From positions 7,011-71,010 of the forward strand of contig CAJUGL010000007.1 in assembly GCA_910586515.1 (NCBI GenBank): a stretch of DNA of 64,000 nucleotides, read 5' to 3'. This DNA comes from an uncultured Acetatifactor sp. (GTDB lineage: Bacteria; Bacillota; Clostridia; Lachnospirales; Lachnospiraceae). The notes below the pieces were generated by a model. That model was not told where the DNA came from and made no database searches. It saw nothing but the letters and a program-made list of their open reading frames with translations. How positions within the stretch are numbered: the first letter of the stretch is position 1; each line of letters opens with the position of its first letter. Made by a program: the position numbers and the translations under genes. Positions 51,789-60,213 of the stretch are shown piece after piece.

Positions 51789-54236
51789 CTACCTCGCGCG
51801 GAGCGTGGCTGTGCCGCTCTTTTCAAAACAAAGAACCATGTCCGAACCGCTTCCTCCGGCTGTGGTTCCGCAGTCTTCCGTTACGGCTCCCGGATTCACC
51901 GCCATCCCTTCGGCTTTCGCCCGGGTTCTCTCATTCATCAGAACCACTCTGCAGGGTTTCTCTCCTGTAACCTCCACTTTATACACATCGCCCTCTCGCT
52001 CAATCCGCACGGAAGTCTCCCGCGTCGCCTGTCCGTCATACACCGCCGTTTCGGCCTTTCCGCCGTCGGCCAGGGAATACACCCGGAAAGTGACGTCCTT
52101 CGCATAGTCATAGACAGGCCCCTCGTCACAGGCGCCCACGGCCACAACGCTGCCCTCCCGCACATAGAGGGGAATGCTCAGATAACCGTGCTTCTCCCGA
52201 TACCATCTGCCCCCCTGCCGCTGCTGCCCGGTAAGGAAATCGGTCCACATTCCCGCAGGCAGATAATACTCCGCCATGCCCTCCTCATTCAGCACAGGCG
52301 CTGCCAACAGAGAATCCCCCAACATATACTGACTTGCCAGATACGCGCAGTTCCGGTCACCCGGAAACTCCAGTGCCATGCTCCGCATCATGGGCACCCC
52401 TGTGCGGGAAGTCTCTATGGCATTCCGGTACAGGTAGGGCATCAGGGAGGCCTTCAGACGGGTGAAAAAGCGCAACACATCCACGCTTTCCTCATCGTAG
52501 AGCCAGGGCACCCTGTAGGAAGAGGAGCCGTGAAGCCTGGAATGCGTGGAAAGCAGGCCGAAAGCGCACCAACGTTTATACACATCCGGCGTGGACCTGC
52601 TCTCAAAGCCGCCGATATCATGACTCCAGAATCCGAACCCGGAACTGGTGAGGGACAGGCCGCCCCGGAGACTCTGCTCCATGGACTCATAGTCTGACCA
52701 ACAGTCCCCTCCCCAGTGCACGGGGAATTTCTGACCTCCCGCCGTGGCGGAACGGGCAAAGAGCACTGCCTCTCCTTTTCCCCGTTTTCGCTCCAGAAGG
52801 TCAAATACCGTCTTATTATACAGATAGGTGTAGAAATTATGCATTTTCACGGGATCCGCTCCGTTGTGGTAAACCACCTCCGTGGGAATCCGCTCTCCGA
52901 AATCCGTTTTAAAGCAGTCCACGCCCATGTCCAACAGTTTCTCCAGTCCCTGCTGATACCAGGCTGCCGCCTCCGGGTTGGTGAAATCCACAATGGCCAT
53001 TCCCGGCTGCCACATGTCCCACTGCCACACATCGCCCCCCGGCCGCTTCAGGAAATACCCTTTCTCCATCCCCTCGTCAAAGAGCGCAGACTCCTGACCG
53101 ATGTAGGGATTGATCCACACGCAGACTCTGATCCCCTTTGCCTTAATCCGTCCAAGCATTCCCTCCGGGTCCGGAAATACAGCCTCATCCCAGATAAAAT
53201 CCGTCCAGTGGAATTCCTTCATCCAACAGCAGTCGAAATGAAACACCGACAGGGGAATCCCCCGCTCCAACATACCGTCGATAAAGCTCATTACCGTCTC
53301 CTCGTCATACTCTGTGGTAAAGGAGGTGGACAGCCATAGGCCAAAGGTCCAGGGCGCGGGCAGGGCAGGCTTTCCCGTCAGATCGGTATACCGTTCCAGA
53401 ACCTCTTTTCCGTCCGCCCCGTCCATGACAAAATAGTCCAGGCATTCCCCTGCCACGGAGAAGGCCACCTTGTTCACCTGCTCCGTACCCACCTCGAAAT
53501 CCACCTTCTCCGGATGGTTGACAAAGACGCCGTAATTTCGACTGGACAAATAAAAGGGAATATTCTTGTAGGACTGCTCCGTACTGGTTCCCCCGTCTTC
53601 ATTCCAGATGGAAACGGTCTGTCCGTTTTTCACAAAGGCCCCGAAACGCTCCCCCAGGCCGTAAATCTGCTCATTGACGGAGAGTCCAAGCTGCTGCCGC
53701 ATATAGGCGCCTGTTCCCCTGTCGTAGGCCATGCCCTTCCAGTCTTCCTTCAAAAATGCCAGATCCCTGGGGGCGCTCTTTGTCAGCAGTTCTCCGTCCC
53801 TCTCGTAGCGCATACTGAAGGACTGTCTGCCGATCACCAGGCTCAAATGACCGCTTCTCACGGTTATGTGGCTTTCCGTCTCCTCCACAGTGAGGCAGCT
53901 TCGGTTTTCCGGTGCAGCGTCGGATTCCTTCTCTTTAATCTCAGAACATGCGTTCCGCCCGGCACAGCTCCCCTCCCCCAGATTCAGCACAAACGCCGGG
54001 CCACGCTTTGCGGTTCCTTTGTGGTGCCAGACCTGTACCCTGATTACCTCCGGCATGGGCGCAGTGATCCGCAAAGTCAGGTTAATGCCGTCTATGGTAT
54101 TGCCCCTGCCCTGTACCACCGCTGTTGGGGTACAGAGCAGCACTTCCTCCTCCCGGATTCTGCAGTCATACACCTGCTGCGGTGAAAAACCGGCAAAACC
54201 TTCCCTTAATAACCAACATCCGTTTTGAAATTTCAT
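51789..54236 (-). CDS. yicI: Alpha-xylosidase (GH31, YicI type)
   Basis: 815 residues, GGAGGGAAA before the ATG. It follows E. coli YicI from the start (N-terminus FQNGCWLLREGFAGFSPQQV) through IYGLGERFGAFVKNGQ, the FHFDCCWMKEFHWTDF region and the active site. The nucleophile should be D445 (CFKTDFGERIP) and the acid/base D511 (HWGGDCWSDYESM); their 66-residue spacing equals that of YicI (D416, D482). The enzyme removes alpha-1,6-xylose from xyloglucan oligosaccharides. No signal peptide; cytosolic. No transporter lies beside it. The 5' leader carries the 10-mer CTGTCTGAAC found in the palindromic repeats. Confidence 0.9.
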   Translation of the reverse strand: MKFQNGCWLLREGFAGFSPQQVYDCRIREEEVLLCTPTAVVQGRGNTIDGINLTLRITAPMPEVIRVQVWHHKGTAKRGPAFVLNLGEGSCAGRNACSEIKEKESDAAPENRSCLTVEETESHITVRSGHLSLVIGRQSFSMRYERDGELLTKSAPRDLAFLKEDWKGMAYDRGTGAYMRQQLGLSVNEQIYGLGERFGAFVKNGQTVSIWNEDGGTSTEQSYKNIPFYLSSRNYGVFVNHPEKVDFEVGTEQVNKVAFSVAGECLDYFVMDGADGKEVLERYTDLTGKPALPAPWTFGLWLSTSFTTEYDEETVMSFIDGMLERGIPLSVFHFDCCWMKEFHWTDFIWDEAVFPDPEGMLGRIKAKGIRVCVWINPYIGQESALFDEGMEKGYFLKRPGGDVWQWDMWQPGMAIVDFTNPEAAAWYQQGLEKLLDMGVDCFKTDFGERIPTEVVYHNGADPVKMHNFYTYLYNKTVFDLLERKRGKGEAVLFARSATAGGQKFPVHWGGDCWSDYESMEQSLRGGLSLTSSGFGFWSHDIGGFESRSTPDVYKRWCAFGLLSTHSRLHGSSSYRVPWLYDEESVDVLRFFTRLKASLMPYLYRNAIETSRTGVPMMRSMALEFPGDRNCAYLASQYMLGDSLLAAPVLNEEGMAEYYLPAGMWTDFLTGQQRQGGRWYREKHGYLSIPLYVREGSVVAVGACDEGPVYDYAKDVTFRVYSLADGGKAETAVYDGQATRETSVRIEREGDVYKVEVTGEKPCRVVLMNERTRAKAEGMAVNPGAVTEDCGTTAGGSGSDMVLCFEKSGTATLRAR

Positions 54237-54374
54237 TTTCCCTCCTGTCTGAACAGCGCCGCCCCTGGGAAACAGCCGTTCTTTTTTCTGTTCCGCTTAT
54301 TTTTTATGTATGCATCCTGCCATGTGCGCCTTGTTTTATGTGCGCGTTTTATCCTGTCCCGTCTCTTTATACAA

Positions 54375-54403
54375 AGTATGCTACCGTTAATTTCCTCTGT
54401 CAA
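54375..54403 (-). promoter_or_regulatory. Promoter of the GH31-GH3 unit
   Basis: Perfect TTGACA (54398-54403), 17-bp spacer, CATACT (54375-54380) on the minus strand, about 140 bp before the GH31 ATG. The spacer 54237-54708 otherwise holds repeats and a terminator. Confidence 0.6.
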
Positions 54404-54439
54404 TGACTATAGTTGCCTTCTATCCCTCAGAATTATACC

Positions 54440-54579
54440 GTAACAGTTCAGACAGGGCGCTGAACTGTTCTGAGAATGCACACAAAACGCGAAAAGAATG
54501 CGTTTTGGCGCCCGCAAGTCTCGCAAAATTGCACAGAGCGCAATTTTGACTTCGCGAGCGGGGCTGTCTGAACTGTTAC
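54440..54579. repeat. 140-bp MITE-like element, copy C of the palindromic family
   Basis: The ends are perfect 16-bp inverted repeats, GTAACAGTTCAGACAG (54440-54455) and CTGTCTGAACTGTTAC (54564-54579). The left end itself forms the short palindrome seen in copies A and B. Internal hairpins include AAAACGC/GCGTTTT and AAAATTGC/GCAATTTT. The stretch GTCTCGCAAAATTGCACAGA (54518-54537) recurs at 60967-60986. There is no coding capacity. Confidence 0.82.
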
Positions 54580-54592
54580 ATTATACCAGGTA

Positions 54593-54623
54593 TAACGTTT
54601 CAGACAGGGCGCTGAACTGTTAC
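54593..54623. repeat. Palindromic repeat element, copy D (degenerate left arm)
   Basis: ATAACGTTTCAG, ACAGGGCG, CTGAACTGTTAC: the right arm and loop match copies A to C; the left arm has changes. It lies 13 bp after copy C. Confidence 0.7.
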
Positions 54624-54654
54624 TGCCAAGTTTCACAAAACTACCCGGTAAAGG

Positions 54655-54687
54655 AAAAACTCCTTTGAAACAGGCAAAGGAGTTTTT
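54655..54687 (-). terminator. Bidirectional terminator after the XRE-TPR gene
   Basis: AAAAACTCCTTT pairs perfectly over 12 bp with AAAGGAGTTTTT around a 9-nt loop, giving T-runs on both strands. It lies 21 bp after the stop at 54709. Confidence 0.88.
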
Positions 54688-54708
54688 CTCATTGATTATA
54701 TTAACTTT

Positions 54709-55755
54709 TTATACTGTCGAGCCCGCTTCCGCCCTGCGCTTCTTCAGTCGCTGTATCTCCTGCTTCTGCTGATCGATATCTTTGCCGGAAAAGATTTTAT
54801 ACTCCTCCTTCAGGCACTGGATGATGCGCTTTCTGTCCCGGATGGCCCCCTCGTAATCTCCCAACAGTTCGTATACCTGGGCCTTGGAGTAGAGCCCGTC
54901 CGTCAGTCTGGGCGCCTCCTGCATGGTAAAGCATTTCTCATAGTCCGCCAGGGCTTCCTCATATCTGCCCAGTTTCTTGAACCGGTCTGCCCTGTCGCAG
55001 TAGGCCTGCCACCGTCCGGGGAAGCGCTCCACAGCCGCATTCCAGTATTCCAGGGCTTTCTCCATATCTCCCTTTCCGAACATCACATCCCCCATGTAGA
55101 CCTCGTACTGGTGGGTTTTCGCCGCCGTGCGGATCTGCTCGATATAGGGCACTGCTTCGTCAAAGCGGTCATCATCCAACATATTTTCGATCACCGCATA
55201 CAAACCTCTGTAATTGCCGGGATTCTTCCTCAGGAATTCCTTAAAATATTCTATGACTTCAAAATGATTGTCATACCACTCGTCCCCGCAGACTCCGTTG
55301 TTGGCTTCCAGATAGGCCACCCATCCCCCTTTTTCGTCAGGGTCCAGTTCCAGTACCTTTCTGGCATATTCACTGGCGGTTTCATGGTCACTCTTCGCCC
55401 TGTGATTGTAGAGATAGGCCATGCATTTACAGGCTCTCACATTCTTCGGGTCATTCTGAATCGCTCTCTCCAGAAAACGGACGCAATGGTCAAAGGTCTC
55501 TGCCGGAATCCTGCGCTCATGCCAGAACATATTCTCCATCCGCTCAAACTCCGCCTCCTCAGGCATCTGGAACAGTTCGTCTATGGTCACGCCGAAAAAG
55601 ACCGCAAGATTGGGCAGCAGCGCAATATCCGGCACACTGGCCCCCGTCTCCCATTTTGACACGGCCTGAAAGGACACTCCCAGGTACTCCGCCAGTTCCT
55701 CCTGCCTGGCATTCTTTTCTAAACGTAGATTCTTAATCTTTTTTCCGATATCCAT
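54709..55755 (-). CDS. XRE-family regulator with TPR repeats
   Basis: 348 residues. The N-terminal XRE helix-turn-helix (IGKKIKNLRLEKNARQEELA, then GVSFQAVSKWETGASVPDI) is followed from about 85 by tetratricopeptide-like helical repeats (RFLERAIQNDPKNVRACKCM, EYWNAAVERFPGRWQAYCDR, EALADYEKCFTMQE). The layout is like that of PlcR/Rgg-type or general TPR regulators, which may bind a peptide or partner; no ligand can be assigned. It is monocistronic and divergent from the AAA/PD-(D/E)XK gene. Confidence 0.85.
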   Translation of the reverse strand: MDIGKKIKNLRLEKNARQEELAEYLGVSFQAVSKWETGASVPDIALLPNLAVFFGVTIDELFQMPEEAEFERMENMFWHERRIPAETFDHCVRFLERAIQNDPKNVRACKCMAYLYNHRAKSDHETASEYARKVLELDPDEKGGWVAYLEANNGVCGDEWYDNHFEVIEYFKEFLRKNPGNYRGLYAVIENMLDDDRFDEAVPYIEQIRTAAKTHQYEVYMGDVMFGKGDMEKALEYWNAAVERFPGRWQAYCDRADRFKKLGRYEEALADYEKCFTMQEAPRLTDGLYSKAQVYELLGDYEGAIRDRKRIIQCLKEEYKIFSGKDIDQQKQEIQRLKKRRAEAGSTV

Positions 55756-55923
55756 TTCTTTCCTCCGTTCAACTACTGTTTGAAACTGTTTCTGTGTTAT
55801 CAGCTGATGATTTCAGTATACAGTGGATTTTTCCCAAATGCAATCGACGGAAATTCTATCTGATTCTAATGTTGGTTGAATTGTTGCTGATCACAGGTGC
55901 CTTCCCCGCATTTCCAGGACTGC

Positions 55924-55952
55924 TTGAGTTTTTCCTCCCGCCATGCTACAAT
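55924..55952 (+). promoter_or_regulatory. Promoter of the AAA/PD-(D/E)XK gene
   Basis: TTGAGT (55924-55929), 17-bp spacer, TACAAT (55947-55952), 33 bp before the ATG at 55986. Confidence 0.6.
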
Positions 55953-55985
55953 AAAGCCATCACAGAGCAGAAAAGAGGTGACTGT

Positions 55986-57671
55986 ATGAAACCGGTTATT
56001 TCAATCGGAACCCAGAGTTTTGAGGCGCTGCGGCAGAACCATTCTTTTTATGTAGACAAGACGCTGCTGATTCAGGAATGGTGGGAAAACCAGGATGCAG
56101 TAACGCTGATAACGCGTCCCCGCCGTTTTGGGAAAACGCTGAATTTAAATACATTGGAATGCTTTTTTTCCAACCAGTATGCTGGACGGAATGATCTGTT
56201 TGAAGGGCTTGCCATCTGGGAAGAGGAAAAATACCACAGCCTCCAGGGACGTTTTCCTGTCATTTCCCTGAGTTTTTCCACGGTAAAGGGCAGAAACTTT
56301 AAAACAGCCCGCGACGGAATCATGCAGGTTATCGTAAATTTATATTCAAAATTTCATTTTCTTTTGGAGGGGAACTCTCTGAATCCCATGATGAAGGATT
56401 TTTTCGGCTATGTCAGGGATGACATGTCCGATTCCGCAGCAGGCATGTCTCTCCACAGGCTGTCAGCCTGCCTGAACAGTTACTACGGAGAGCAGGTGAT
56501 TATCCTGTTGGACGAGTACGATACCCCTTTGCAGGAGGCTTATGTAAACGGCTACTGGGAACAAATGGGCGAATTCATCCGTATTTTGTTCAATGCCACA
56601 TTTAAGACGAATCCCTATATGAAACGGGCTTTTTTGACCGGCATCACCCGCGTCAGCAAAGAGTCGATTTTTTCTGACCTGAATAACCTGACTGTGGTGA
56701 CTACCACTTCGGAAAAATACCGGACCCGTTTCGGATTTACGGAAAAAGAGGTCTTTGATGCCCTGGATGCCCTGAACCTGTCAGCGGAAAAGGAACAGGT
56801 AAAAGCCTGGTATGACGGCTTTGTCTTCGGCAGCCAGAGAGATATCTATAATCCCTGGTCCATTACCGGTTTTCTGGAAGATAAAGTATATAAACCCTAC
56901 TGGGCAAACACCAGTTCCAACAATCTGGTCAGTGTTCTGATCCGGGAGGGACAGCCGGATATCAAAATTACCATGGAAGACTTACTGGACGGAAAAAGCC
57001 TCACGACAGAAATCGACGAAGAAATTGTCTTTCATCAGCTGCGCAGAAAACATGGCGCCGTCTGGAGCCTGCTTCTGGCCGGAGGTTATCTGCGTGTGGA
57101 AGATCGAACATTCAATCCGGAGACGGGGAGATTTTCCTATGTGCTGAAGCTTACTAACCGGGAAGTATCCATTTCGTTCCGAGAAATGATCAGAGACTGG
57201 TTTGCCGGAGACCATGTGCCCTATAATGATTTTCTCAAGGCCCTCCTTGCAGGGGATGTAAAAGCAATGAACCGTTATATGAATCAGGTGGCTCTGGAAA
57301 CCTTCAGCTCCTTTGACTCCGGGAAAAAACCTTCCCCGGAGGCTGCGCCGGAACGATTTTATCACGGATTTGTTCTGGGATTGATGGTGGAACTGGCCGA
57401 TAAATACCGGATCACCTCCAACCGGGAAAGCGGGTTCGGACGCTATGACGTGATGGCAGAACCCCTGAACGCCACGGCTCCCGCCTTTGTTCTGGAATTT
57501 AAGGTTCGGGACCCGGAGGAGGAAAGCAGCCTGGAGGATACCGTGAATGCGGCGCTGACACAGATTCGCGAAAAAGCCTACGATACGGAGCTTAAGGCCC
57601 GGGGAATCGAAGAAGAACGGATCCGGCACTACGGTTTTGCCTTTGAGGGAAAGCGCGTGCTGATCGGATGA
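55986..57671 (+). CDS. AAA-ATPase-like / PD-(D/E)XK nuclease superfamily protein
   Basis: 561 residues from the ATG at 55986 (GAGGTG 7 bp upstream). The N-terminal AAA-ATPase-like domain (PF09820 type) has FYVDKTLLIQEW, the P-loop-like RPRRFGKTLNLNTLECFF, a Walker B in IILLDEYDTPLQEAY and sensor LTGITRVSKESIFSDLNN. The C-terminal part is a DUF1703-type nuclease fold with RYDVMAEP and VLEFKVRD supplying the acidic residue and the ExK pair. These proteins are abundant, often multi-copy, in gut anaerobes; their role is unknown, and mobile-element or defence links have been proposed. It ends 2 bp before the convergent dehydrogenase gene. Confidence 0.88.
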   Translation: MKPVISIGTQSFEALRQNHSFYVDKTLLIQEWWENQDAVTLITRPRRFGKTLNLNTLECFFSNQYAGRNDLFEGLAIWEEEKYHSLQGRFPVISLSFSTVKGRNFKTARDGIMQVIVNLYSKFHFLLEGNSLNPMMKDFFGYVRDDMSDSAAGMSLHRLSACLNSYYGEQVIILLDEYDTPLQEAYVNGYWEQMGEFIRILFNATFKTNPYMKRAFLTGITRVSKESIFSDLNNLTVVTTTSEKYRTRFGFTEKEVFDALDALNLSAEKEQVKAWYDGFVFGSQRDIYNPWSITGFLEDKVYKPYWANTSSNNLVSVLIREGQPDIKITMEDLLDGKSLTTEIDEEIVFHQLRRKHGAVWSLLLAGGYLRVEDRTFNPETGRFSYVLKLTNREVSISFREMIRDWFAGDHVPYNDFLKALLAGDVKAMNRYMNQVALETFSSFDSGKKPSPEAAPERFYHGFVLGLMVELADKYRITSNRESGFGRYDVMAEPLNATAPAFVLEFKVRDPEEESSLEDTVNAALTQIREKAYDTELKARGIEEERIRHYGFAFEGKRVLIG

Positions 57672-57673
57672 AT

Positions 57674-58717
57674 TTACGGAATAACCATTATTTTGCAGTA
57701 ATCTTCCTTTTTTTCCTTCATCAGCAGCAGACCTTCCCGAAGCCTTTCCAGGGGCAGGCGATGGGTAATCAGCTCTGCAGGAGCAACGTTTCGGGTCTGC
57801 AGGCGTTTCACTGCATAATGCCAGTCATCCCTGTCCTCCCCCGTAAAGGAAGAATTCCATGTTCCTGCCAGAGTGAGCTGATTCCGCAGAATTTTCCAGT
57901 AAATGTCCCGCGCCAATGTCATATCCGAAAGGGGATTCCCCACCAGAATTATCCTTCCAGACGGTCTGGCACTTTCTATTCCCCAGTTCAATACCTGATT
58001 TCTTCCGGTGCACTCAAAGAAAATATCCGTTCCCCCGGCATGCTCCTGCAGCCAGGCCCTCACATCCTGCCGCCTGCTGTCGCAGTAATGCTCCGGGGCA
58101 ATTCCCAGGGCCAAAGCCCTCTTCTTTTGAAATTCCTTATTTCCCACCACATAGAGATTCTCATACCCTGCCTCCAGAAGAAATGCCGCCAGCAGCGCGC
58201 CGATGGTTCCGAATCCGCATATGGCCGCTGCCGCGCTCCGGGAAAGCCCTGCCGCATGTCTCATGGCATGTACCGCCACCGCCATGGGCTCAAGCATGGC
58301 CGCCTCCTCAAAGGATACCGTCTCCGGCAGCTCGATCAAATTTCCCGCCGGAACCGTCACATATTCCGCAAAGCCGCCGTCACTGCGTGAACCCAGATAA
58401 TCGTAGCTGCGGCACATCTCATACTTTCTCTGTTCACAGGGCGCGCACTTTCCGCAGGGGATCAAAGGAAATACCCCCACCCTCCTCTGCAGCCAGTTCT
58501 CATCCACCCCGGAGCCTGCTGCCTCCACCACTCCGGAAAATTCATGCCCTATAACCAGAGGATGCCTGTGGGCTCCCGTCTCAAATACCCGCTGAATATC
58601 CGAACCGCAGATTCCCGCCGCCTTTACTTTCAGAAGCACCTGTCCCTCCCCCGGCGACGGCATCCCGGTTTCCTCAAATCTCAAATCATTAATCCCGTAA
58701 AGCTTCCATGCTTTCAT
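57674..58717 (-). CDS. Zinc-dependent medium-chain dehydrogenase (TarJ-like)
   Basis: 347 residues from the ATG at 58717 (GGGAGG 8 bp upstream). Catalytic Zn residues are in AGICGSDIQR and IGHEFSGVVEAAG; the structural Zn site has four Cys in CGKCAPCEQRKYEMC. The NAD-binding turn is AAICGFGTIGALLAAFLL. It resembles sorbitol/galactitol-1-phosphate dehydrogenases and the ribulose-5-phosphate reductase TarJ. Its gene follows an IspD/TarI-type cytidylyltransferase by 64 bp, and that pairing favours ribitol 5-phosphate formation for CDP-ribitol. A galactitol-phosphate dehydrogenase is the main alternative. Confidence 0.72.
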   Translation of the reverse strand: MKAWKLYGINDLRFEETGMPSPGEGQVLLKVKAAGICGSDIQRVFETGAHRHPLVIGHEFSGVVEAAGSGVDENWLQRRVGVFPLIPCGKCAPCEQRKYEMCRSYDYLGSRSDGGFAEYVTVPAGNLIELPETVSFEEAAMLEPMAVAVHAMRHAAGLSRSAAAAICGFGTIGALLAAFLLEAGYENLYVVGNKEFQKKRALALGIAPEHYCDSRRQDVRAWLQEHAGGTDIFFECTGRNQVLNWGIESARPSGRIILVGNPLSDMTLARDIYWKILRNQLTLAGTWNSSFTGEDRDDWHYAVKRLQTRNVAPAELITHRLPLERLREGLLLMKEKKEDYCKIMVIP

Positions 58718-58781
58718 GCCGCTTTCCTCCCGCTTTCTTTTGTCCCAACGATTTACACGCGTTCCGTCAAAATATGCGGAA

Positions 58782-59510
58782 CTACCCGCGGACAGCAAGC
58801 CTCTCCTCTGCCCGCTGCAGATCCGCCTGCGTGGTAATCTTAAAATTCCTCTCGTCCCCCGGCATCATGGCAATATCCATCCCGGCCATAACCGCAGGCT
58901 CCGTGGAACCGTTGATCTCCAGAATTCTGTCAGGGAGCAGAGCAGCGTTTGCCCGATAATATTGCCTCAACAGAAACAGCTCCGGCGCCTGCCCTGCATA
59001 AATGCAGCTGCGGTTCAGCAGCTCATCCACCTTCCTGCCGCTTCGGCTCAGGTACACCGTATCTTTCATTGGCAGAACCGGCATCACGCCGTCATGTCCA
59101 TCCAACGCCTCATAGCAGGCGGCGATCATCTCTCTGCGCAAAAAAGGGCGCGCCCCGTCGTGAATCAACACCGTATCGCCGTCATCCGCTTCCCCGGACG
59201 CCTGCTTGCTGTTATTCCGATTTAAAATATTTTCCAGTCCATTCAATATGGAACTCTGCCTGTTCCTGCCGGGAGCGGAAAATCCGGCAATCTTCTTCAC
59301 CTCCAGACCGGCCTGCCGGACATCCTCAAGAATGGCTTTCCACCAGGCCTCCTCCGCCACGATTTCCACTTCATGGATCAATGGAAATGTCAGCAGCGGC
59401 TCCAGGGCATAGGTCACCAACATCCTGCCGTTGACTCGAAGGTATTGTTTGGGTATGTCTGTGGAAATCCGGCTCCCTGTACCGCCGGACAAAAGCAACG
59501 CCGTGTTCAT
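58782..59510 (-). CDS. IspD/TarI-type cytidylyltransferase
   Basis: 242 residues. I take the second of two adjacent ATGs (59510) because GGAGG is 7 bp upstream of it. The nucleotide loop is LLSGGTGSRISTDIPKQYL; other motifs are VLIHDGARPFLRREMI and NFKITTQADLQRAEE at the C-terminus. Enzymes of this family transfer CMP from CTP to methylerythritol 4-phosphate (IspD) or ribitol 5-phosphate (TarI). The next gene is a TarJ-like dehydrogenase, so a CDP-ribitol role is more likely than isoprenoid synthesis, though IspD function is not excluded. Confidence 0.78.
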   Translation of the reverse strand: MNTALLLSGGTGSRISTDIPKQYLRVNGRMLVTYALEPLLTFPLIHEVEIVAEEAWWKAILEDVRQAGLEVKKIAGFSAPGRNRQSSILNGLENILNRNNSKQASGEADDGDTVLIHDGARPFLRREMIAACYEALDGHDGVMPVLPMKDTVYLSRSGRKVDELLNRSCIYAGQAPELFLLRQYYRANAALLPDRILEINGSTEPAVMAGMDIAMMPGDERNFKITTQADLQRAEERLAVRG

Positions 59511-59532
59511 CATCTGCCTCCTCTGCCTTTCC

Positions 59533-59946
59533 TTACAGCACCATGAGCAAAGTCCCCGCTCCGATCAGCACTGACCCCGCAAGCGACTTTGCCGTAAATT
59601 CCTCATGCAGAAACACAAAAGCCATCACCAGAGTGATCACCACACTGAGCTTATCCACCGGCACCACCTTGGAGGCCTGGCCGATCTGCAGCGCCCTGTA
59701 ATAACACAGCCAGGACGCCCCGGTAGCCAGACCCGAAAGAATCAGGAACAGCCAGCTCTTCCTGCCGATCTCCGCAATGCCGCTCTGGGCATGGGTGAGA
59801 AATACCATTCCCCAGGACATGGCCACCACAACCACTGTGCGGATGGCTGTGGCCAGATTGGAATTCACCCCTTCAATGCCAACTTTTGCCAGAATGGAAG
59901 TCAACGCCGCAAAAACTGCGGATAACAGTGCAAAAACAAACCACAT
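59533..59946 (-). CDS. EamA family half-transporter
   Basis: 137 residues, nearly all membrane: four or five helices, with FALLSAVFAALTSILAKVG at the N-terminus and ASWLCYYRALQIGQASKVVP in the middle, the EamA/DMT hallmark. It is a single-repeat member that should dimerise, as small drug/metabolite exporters do. It is the first gene of the unit with the cytidylyltransferase (22-bp gap) and dehydrogenase. The substrate is unknown; the ribosome site is GGAGAGATTGTT. Confidence 0.85.
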   Translation of the reverse strand: MWFVFALLSAVFAALTSILAKVGIEGVNSNLATAIRTVVVVAMSWGMVFLTHAQSGIAEIGRKSWLFLILSGLATGASWLCYYRALQIGQASKVVPVDKLSVVITLVMAFVFLHEEFTAKSLAGSVLIGAGTLLMVL

Positions 59947-60048
59947 AACAATCTCTCCTTTTATTTTTCTTTTTGCCGACGCTTCCCCGGGAATCCTTCG
60001 GAGTCCTTCTGCTCTTCAGGTAAACGCCCCATTTGATTATCCGCTTAT

Positions 60049-60077
60049 ATTATAAGAAAAAAAGCTTCATTTTACAA
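60049..60077 (-). promoter_or_regulatory. Promoter of the EamA-cytidylyltransferase-dehydrogenase unit
   Basis: Minus-strand TTGTAA (60072-60077), 17-bp spacer, perfect TATAAT (60049-60054), about 100 bp before the EamA ATG. Confidence 0.7.
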
Positions 60078-60121
60078 TGCCAAAAAAAGAACCCAAAAAA
60101 AGAAACACCCGGAGAACCGCA

Positions 60122-60150
60122 TTGCAACATACCCCATTCTGTGATAAAAT
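60122..60150 (+). promoter_or_regulatory. Promoter of the LytTR regulator gene
   Basis: TTGCAA (60122-60127), 17-bp spacer, TAAAAT (60145-60150), about 60 bp before the ATG at 60214. It is divergent from the promoter at 60049-60077. I saw no 21-bp repeat here. Confidence 0.6.
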
Positions 60151-60213
60151 CTAATCGGCCGGCCATATATCCCTTGCTTCCGGATAGATCTGCCCGGCGA
60201 AAGGCGGTACTCC

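Noticed and set aside
54440..54623. tRNA or structured RNA gene
   Set aside because: The hairpins fit terminal inverted repeats of a mobile-type element; no cloverleaf or tRNA consensus boxes are present.
55986..57671. Stand-alone antiphage defence system
   Set aside because: The AAA/PD-(D/E)XK protein is a single gene with no partner and is widespread in gut anaerobes; context gives no support for defence.
58782..59510. Plain ispD of the isoprenoid pathway
   Set aside because: Not excluded, but the operon with a TarJ-like dehydrogenase makes ribitol phosphate the better first guess; no other isoprenoid gene is present.
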